Below, piece after piece: positions 59,541 to 64,000 of a stretch of 64,000 nucleotides of DNA. The translations under genes and the position numbers were made by a program. The notes under the pieces are model-generated. The model was given only the letters and a program-made list of their open reading frames with translations. It did not search any database and was not told the DNA's origin. Source of the DNA: Magnolia sinica (lineage: Eukaryota > Streptophyta > Magnoliopsida > Magnoliales > Magnoliaceae); the NCBI RefSeq assembly GCF_029962835.1, contig NC_080577.1, positions 992,001 through 1,056,000 on the forward strand. The letters run 5' to 3'. Numbering within the stretch: position 1 is the first letter of the stretch; every line of letters begins with the position of its first letter.

Positions 59541-60335
59541 TGGGTCCACATTTAATATCTACCATCCATTATGTGGGGCTAACCTTTGATATGATTTGTT
59601 CGTTATGTTGACCCACCTTCGGCATGTCTTCAATGTGAATTGTCCATTGTGCCGGGCTTACCTTCAATATGGGCCATCCACCTTGTAAAGCGCACCTTCA
59701 GTGTGGGCCATCCATCATGTGGGGCCACCTTTGATGTAAGTTGTCCATCACGCAAGGCCCACCTTCATTGTGGGCCATCCTTCATGTAGGGCCCAAGTTG
59801 GAAGTGGGCTGTTCGTCATTCGAGGCCGCTTGGATGTGGGTCATTCAAAAAATTGGCATCAACCTTTGACCTGGACTGTCCATTACATGGGGCCCACCTT
59901 GATATTAGACATCCATCACACGTGGCCCACCATCTATGTTAAATCTACATCATGTGGGCCCATCTTCAATGGCCACTGCTCATGTGGAGCCCACCTTTGA
60001 TGTGGACTGTCCATTGTGTAGGTCCCACTTCCAAAGTAAGTTGTCCATCATGCAAGGCATGCTTTAGATGTGGACCATCTATTATGTGGGCCCACCTTGA
60101 CGTGGGTCATCTATCTTATTTGCCCCATCTTTAATGTCCACTACCCATCATGTAGAGCCCACCTTTGACGTGGATTGTATATCATGTGCGCCCCAGCTTC
60201 AAAGTGGGTTGTCCTCGTGTAAGGTTCGTTTTATATGTAAGGTATTCATCATAAGGGGCCGACCTTTGATGTGGACCATCCATTGTGCGGGCCCCACCTT
60301 CAATCGGGACCGTCCATCATGCCGGGCCCCACAAG
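59541..60335. repeat. ~33-bp minisatellite block 1, about 23 units, higher-order period ~165 bp
   Basis: Units follow the pattern ACCTTTGATGTGGGCCATCC then ATCATGTGGGGCCC. Divergence between neighbours is high, but blocks five units apart are more alike: for instance CATCTTCAAT at 59961 and CATCTTTAAT at 60126 start similar ~165-bp segments. The long open frames here simply follow the repeat (repeated GPT, HVDCG-like peptides) and are not genes. Confidence 0.85.
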
Positions 60336-62090
60336 CTAAGCTGTGGAATGAGCTTTTTCTACAAACATTGCATAGGATATGGCCTCATAGTAATAATGAG
60401 CAAAAACGAACTTACCAGCTATAGGTACATTTACTAAGGAATGATCCATTTTAGAGCAATCTGATTTTCCATACACTGTTTTCACATGTGAGGACTGCCA
60501 TACGGAAATGCTAGAAATAATCAGGAGTGCACCCTACCAAACTAAAGGGTGGTGATGCTCACTGCTATAATTTTTCAACTACTGTCAACTCAATTTGAAC
60601 TCAATTTTCTTTTTTGTGTTTAGGCCAGTTTGGATGCGGAATTAAAATAATTTGTACTTATATATCTTCAAATGGATGTGTCAGGCATACAACACTTGCA
60701 TCCCTGAAATTCGACCAATGGTCCAGATTTACATAAGATGTGGTCCACCTAAAGAGTGGAGAGCAGAATCTTTAGGTCAGGGCTGCTTAGTGTTATGACT
60801 ACCCACCTAAACGAATGACTCAAATTGCTCCTGTTTGTTAGGGTTGAAAATGTAAAATAGAATGAGAAATGGGTGAAATTGGTCCCTTTTCGCCCAGTTT
60901 TAATTTCCCACACGAATGCTTTGGTAGAATCGCGATTCAAATGTGGCGTGGATGTATATTATTTTTCAGTTTTTTAAAATAAAAATCTGGCCATTCTAAG
61001 TTGGTTATCAAATACTTAAACTTGGACGGATGCACATGATTTGGACCATTCATCTAATTAAGCCATACCTTGGATGATTCATGTGTGGAAAATCAAACCA
61101 GTCATAAGATCCTAGCTGTTGAGTGGGGTTTTGATTCACTGAATGTTGCTAGGACTTCTTTCCTAATTGTTCAATCCTGATCCTTGATATAAAAAAATAA
61201 TAAATAATAATAATAATAATAATAATAAAAATCCAGTAGTTGGCTATATGATCACCTGTCATGATATTTGGGGCATGACCATCACAATAAGAACCAACAG
61301 ATGAACGATTCAGATATGTACGACGCATGTCACGTGTATGCAGATTAAGTGATAGACGGTGCTCTCCATTTTCAGGATGTTAATTATTTCCACTTTCTTC
61401 TTTAGTTCACGCACTCAACCGTTGAAAACCGAGAATTCAGTCATGATGGGGGGTTTGGCCGATTATGAATTGAAACCGACTGAGCAGACGTTTGGTGGAA
61501 GGAGGAAAGAAAGTCCACTTGAAAATGGACGAAACTGACTACTTAATGGCATACATCGACGCGTGAGGACAGCCCTTTGCTTTCTACTGGCAGGGCCATT
61601 GATGAGTGAGTCATGTCATCAATTTTATGGGCCCTGCCATTAGTCAGGAGTGCCACTTGGGTCAGTCTCAACATGAACCCCATAACCCCAATCAATCTTT
61701 TGCTGAGGTGGGAAATCCTAGGCCCAATCTTTAGGTGGGTTTTTGAGAATCATTACCAGGTTTAAATTTAATTATGATAAATATTAAGCCAGTTTTACTG
61801 AGTCAAATGAGGGTGTGGTTTGTTTATTTATTTATTTTTAAATTGTAATGTTAGTAAGATTAAGAAATAAAAAGTTTTTTTTTTTTTAGTTGCACCCAAA
61901 TTACCCAAATTACATGAGTCCTTGTATGGTCTTTTTACTTAGCCAATGGACTAACTCTCAACTTAATCCCAATTAATCTCTAACGTAGGAGGCATTTGGA
62001 TCATAAGTTACTTTAGATAAGCTAATTATGGAGCAAGTAACTTATCTTGACTTATACTTATTCTAAAAGTGGAAAAACATGTTTGGTTTC
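60336..62090. other. Spacer between minisatellite blocks; no gene recognised
   Basis: Contains an (AAT)n run near 61200-61230, a T-rich run near 61876 and otherwise unique sequence. Confidence 0.4.
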
Positions 62091-62796
62091 TAATGCAGGG
62101 GAGGACGTGAGGTCGAGCACCGCCTTCCTCAAGAGGATAAATATTCAGAATCCACAGAACTACTCTGGACTCCTCACAAAGACTTCTCGAATATATGAGG
62201 AAAAAAAGTAGGAAATAGAAATAAATTTTAATAAATTCAAATTTGATTAATGAATGAATAAAAATGAGTTCACAACCCTTTAAATAGGGGTACCAAGCAA
62301 TGAGAAAGAAATCAGAATCAAACTACAAGTAAAACTCATAGAATTTGCGACTTACTATAAATAGTAAACTTACTATTTATAAACGGTCGTAAAGTCTACT
62401 AGTGCGCAAGGTTTTCGGCCAAAAATAGTAAGTGTCCTATTTGGCTTCACCAAACCGTTCTCCTAATTATTCTAAGCTCTTTTCACGTTGGGTGCAACTC
62501 ATAAAGCGCGACAGATGAAGAGTTATAATCAAACTAAAACTTACTATTTATAGTAAAAATGAAATTAAAACAGGAAAATGACCGTCGATTCAGGGGTTTT
62601 TCGTAATTTTGGGCTGCGCAGGTTGGCTAAAGTAGCTCGTTCTACCCCAAAATCATATATTTTACGTCAGGTAACTCATTCCGGATTGCGAGATACGCTC
62701 GATCTAAGGTCCGACGGTCCGGATCACTTCTGTCGTCGACCAGGCCTTTTCTAATCCATCTTGGCCATGAAACTGTCCGCAACCCGCTCTACATTA
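62091..62796 (-). mobile_element. Solo LTR, family A, with perfect TSD
   Basis: 706 bp, flanked by GTTTC at 62086-62090 and 62797-62801. Begins TAATGCAGGGG and ends CTACATTA: both ends are TG/CA altered by transitions (TA...TA). Very close to the copy at 13542-14262, including the TTTTCGGCCA-AAATAGT region. Confidence 0.9.
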
Positions 62797-62829
62797 GTTT
62801 CCAACATTATAAGTATTTATCAATCAAAT

Positions 62830-63190
62830 CTATTTGCTCCCCTCACATCCATTGTCTATCATGTAGGGCAATCCTTGATGTGGATCATTCATTATGTGGG
62901 TCCACCTTTGTCGTGGGTCGTCTAACATGCAGGGCCCACCTCGGATGTGGGCCATCATCATTAGGGCCCACCTTGGATGTGCATCGTTCATAATGTAAGC
63001 TCCACTTTTATTGTTGGTCATTCATTGTGTTGAGGCCACCATTAATGTTGTTGTCCATCATGTGGGGCCCACCTTTAATATCAACCGCTCATCATGTGGA
63101 GACCACAACTAATATGGATTGTCTATCATGTGGGCCCCATTTTCAACGTGGGCAATCCATCATGTGGTGTTCACATTGGATATGGGCCAC
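62830..63190. repeat. ~33-bp minisatellite block 2
   Basis: About ten units of the same family as block 1 (GGCCCACCTTGGATGTG, CATCATGTGGGGCCCACC). It begins about 30 bases after the solo LTR and its TSD, 2.5 kb from block 1. A segment from about 63069 matches the ~165-bp higher-order unit of block 1. Confidence 0.82.
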
Positions 63191-63394
63191 TCATCATTAG
63201 TTCTACTCAATGAATGAATCCATGTGTCCTAAAATTATCCGGAAAAATGGATGGATGGCATAGATACATAATACAAACATCAAGGTGGGCCCCACAGTAA
63301 GGGCCTCACCGTCTTGGGTGAGGCAGGTGACTCTCCTGATCAACTTCGAGGACGTAATTTGGCCACTGACACTGTCATTAGGAAGTGGCTAATG

Positions 63395-63910
63395 GTTAGT
63401 CTTCGTAGGCCTCATTACTTTGTATATGTTTCATCCACACCGTCCATCCATTTTTTTCAGATGATTTTATAATTTAAGCTTGGAAATGAGGTAAATCCAA
63501 ATCTTAAGTGGACCATACAACAGGAAATACTGGTAATTAAACGGCTACCATTAAAAAACATACTGGGCTACAAAAGTTTTGGATGAAGCTGATATTTGTT
63601 TTTTCCATTCATTCCAGTGACAAAAGTTTTGTATTAGGATGATATTTGTTCCTACAGTTATCTGAGTGGTAATAATTCTGTGAACGGTTTGGATGGCATA
63701 TAAACATCATGGTCAGCTCTAAAAAGTTTCAATAATGAATGTTGCTCTTTTTTGGTGTGGTCCACATGTTTTTTTAATCTGATATTTTGTTAGAACACTG
63801 ACCTAATGTGGTCTTATAAAACAGATGGACGGAGTGGATTTTTCACAGACATCTCTGTGGACCCCACACAGCCCCAGTACTCTGTGCCTGGGTCCAGGGA
63901 AATCCGCTTC
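63395..63910. mobile_element. FB1 MITE
   Basis: Left arm GTATATGTTTCATCCACACC and GTCCATCC; right arm ACAGATGGACGGAGTGGATT, ending AAATCCGCTTCC. A short direct duplication of ACAAAAGTTTTG...GATATTTGTT sequence lies near the middle (63560-63650). Another FB1 copy appears to begin at about 63970 and leaves the window. Confidence 0.6.
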
Positions 63911-64000
63911 CGGTTCTGGGGTGAGGATGGGTACTAACCTCACTTAGACAGGGCTAGGGTTGGACGGTCATGCCAGGAGCTCTGTGGGGCCCACCGTGAT

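Noticed and set aside
59770-60424. Long plus-strand open frames with repeated GPT and HHV-like peptides
   Set aside because: They follow the ~33-bp minisatellite; a repeat unit length divisible by three keeps frames open without selection. No domain and no plausible exon signals.
59541-63190. Regularly spaced repeats considered as a CRISPR array
   Set aside because: Units are contiguous and diverged, with no unique spacers, in a plant genome.

Overview
This window is nuclear DNA of a flowering plant. The evidence is spliced plant genes with plant-type introns, Ty1/copia, Ty3-like, TRIM, SINE, L1, hAT, Tourist and MULE-like elements, many (TA)n, (GA)n and (TTA)n microsatellites, and no operons or bacterial features. 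The very high density of GTGGGCCCCACC-type palindromic elements and the large transposon load suggest a woody, perhaps magnoliid, lineage; that placement is an inference.

Only two complete host genes were found, both on the minus strand. A six-exon SWEET sugar transporter occupies 5461-9387 (267 aa, all exons in phase, one GC-AG intron). A three-exon single-repeat R3-MYB of the TRY/CPC/ETC type occupies 31844-34557 (85 aa). Its first intron is only 93 nt and is mostly a (CT)n microsatellite; its second intron holds several MITEs. A plus-strand exon at 1861-2070 looks like the last coding exon of a nucleotide-diphospho-sugar transferase whose other exons lie left of the window. A short L1 ORF2 fragment sits at the left edge.

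Most of the rest is transposon DNA. 1-10 kb: L1 fragment, Tourist MITE, transferase exon, foldback MITEs, a SINE, the SWEET gene. 10.5-12.2 kb: a five-unit ~200-bp tandem array, then a 544-bp palindromic MITE. 13.5-26.9 kb: a solo LTR (family A), an internally deleted copia, many MITE fragments, and a nested stack in which a family-A element carries a TRIM and a SINE. 27.0-31.7 kb: a complete copia with matching target-site duplications (TSDs). 31.8-35.3 kb: the MYB gene and a MITE embedded in a (TA)n tract. 35.7-45.4 kb: another family-A LTR, a 1.74-kb hAT-like element loaded with MITEs, SINEs. 45.8-51.0 kb: an old copia on the minus strand, degraded largely by transitions. 51-64 kb: SINEs, hAT-like elements, microsatellites, a family-A solo LTR and two blocks of a ~33-bp minisatellite with a ~165-bp higher-order period.

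There is no operon-like cooperation between genes. The story is two functional genes embedded in nested transposons, with microsatellites and MITEs placed in introns and promoters where they could affect expression. Exon structures and TSDs were worked out by hand from the sequence; family names come from recognised motifs, not database searches.
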